Part shown: positions 11,722 through 11,760 of the stretch, piece by piece
Layout: the number at the start of each line of letters is the position of its first letter
How positions within the stretch are numbered: the first letter of the stretch is position 1
Assembly (NCBI GenBank): GCA_963605115.1
Contig: CAVCTM010000066.1
Location: forward strand, 1 to 11,760
Direction of reading: 5' to 3'
Length of the DNA: 11,760 nt
From: SVKR01 sp963605115
GTDB taxonomy: Bacteria > Bacillota > Clostridia > Oscillospirales > Oscillospiraceae
Notes under the pieces: model-generated
Told to the model about the DNA's origin: nothing
The model's input: only the letters and a program-made list of their open reading frames with translations
The model's database searches: none
Program-made: the position numbers and the translations under genes

Positions 11722-11760
11722 ACACATACACCCCGGCGCGGACAAAGACCCGCCCTTTTC
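11720..11760 (-). CDS. Probable 3' end of a convergent gene (partial)
   Basis: One minus-strand frame enters from the right edge, encodes a plausible C-terminus KGRVFVRAGVYV and stops with TAA immediately at the terminator. The position, stop-to-terminator spacing and residue mix suit the end of a real gene, but only 12 codons are visible, so the product cannot be named. Confidence 0.45.
   Translation of the reverse strand, partial: KGRVFVRAGVYV

Noticed and set aside
9286..11745. 819-codon minus-strand frame opposite the transporter and hydrolase genes
   Set aside because: It is antisense to two well-supported genes, its residues are dominated by Asp, Glu, His, Arg, Ala and Gly as expected of a shadow of GC-rich codons, and it has no ribosome site or family resemblance.
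1..11760. CRISPR arrays, tRNA or rRNA genes, insertion sequences
   Set aside because: No regularly spaced direct repeats, cloverleaf or rRNA-like segments, or transposase-like protein were seen on either strand.

Overview
The window looks like chromosomal DNA of a GC-rich member of the Clostridia, probably a gut Oscillospiraceae-type bacterium. This is an inference from strong AGGAGG-type ribosome binding sites, consensus TTGACA/TATAAT promoters, compact symmetric terminators in most gene junctions, GC-rich codon use, and an intergenic hairpin repeat at the left edge of a type I associate with these genomes. No RNA gene, insertion sequence, CRISPR array or phage gene is visible.

Layout. Bases 1-165 hold hairpin-rich non-coding repeat DNA. 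Bases 211-1739 (minus) hold an AT-richer gene for an unrecognised secreted protein, overlapped by a GC-rich gene for a small membrane-anchored protein. An AT-rich gap of about 360 bases follows, with a consensus promoter and a possible leader ORF. Bases 2132-3480 (minus) are a LysR regulator translationally coupled to a DUF523 protein. Divergent from it at 3614-3898 is a three-helix PQ-loop (SemiSWEET-like) membrane protein.

Bases 4006-8668 (minus) form the first catabolic-looking locus: a PAS/AAA+/Fis-type regulator, then a CitMHS-family carboxylate transporter, an AtuA (DUF1446) protein and a separate 99-residue AtuA C-terminal-type domain protein. The regulator has a sigma-70-type promoter, and the gap ahead of the transporter holds two tandem dyads 21 bp apart, suited to be its binding site. 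The regulator carries GAFPGA instead of GAFTGA and an altered Walker A, so it may not work through sigma-54.

Bases 8799-11679 form the second locus: a MarR regulator (minus) divergent from a MatC/SLC13-like transporter and a PhlG/phloretin-hydrolase-family C-C hydrolase (plus). Both promoters fit consensus with 17-bp spacers, and palindromes lie at the predicted transcription start of the transporter operon. The simplest reading is regulated uptake and cleavage of an acylphloroglucinol or related aromatic, for example a flavonoid breakdown product. A convergent gene probably ends at the right edge.

The two loci most worth following are the CitMHS-AtuA operon, whose substrate and chemistry are unknown, and the MarR-MatC-PhlG-like module. 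Functions are read from protein family resemblance by eye; no database search was run.
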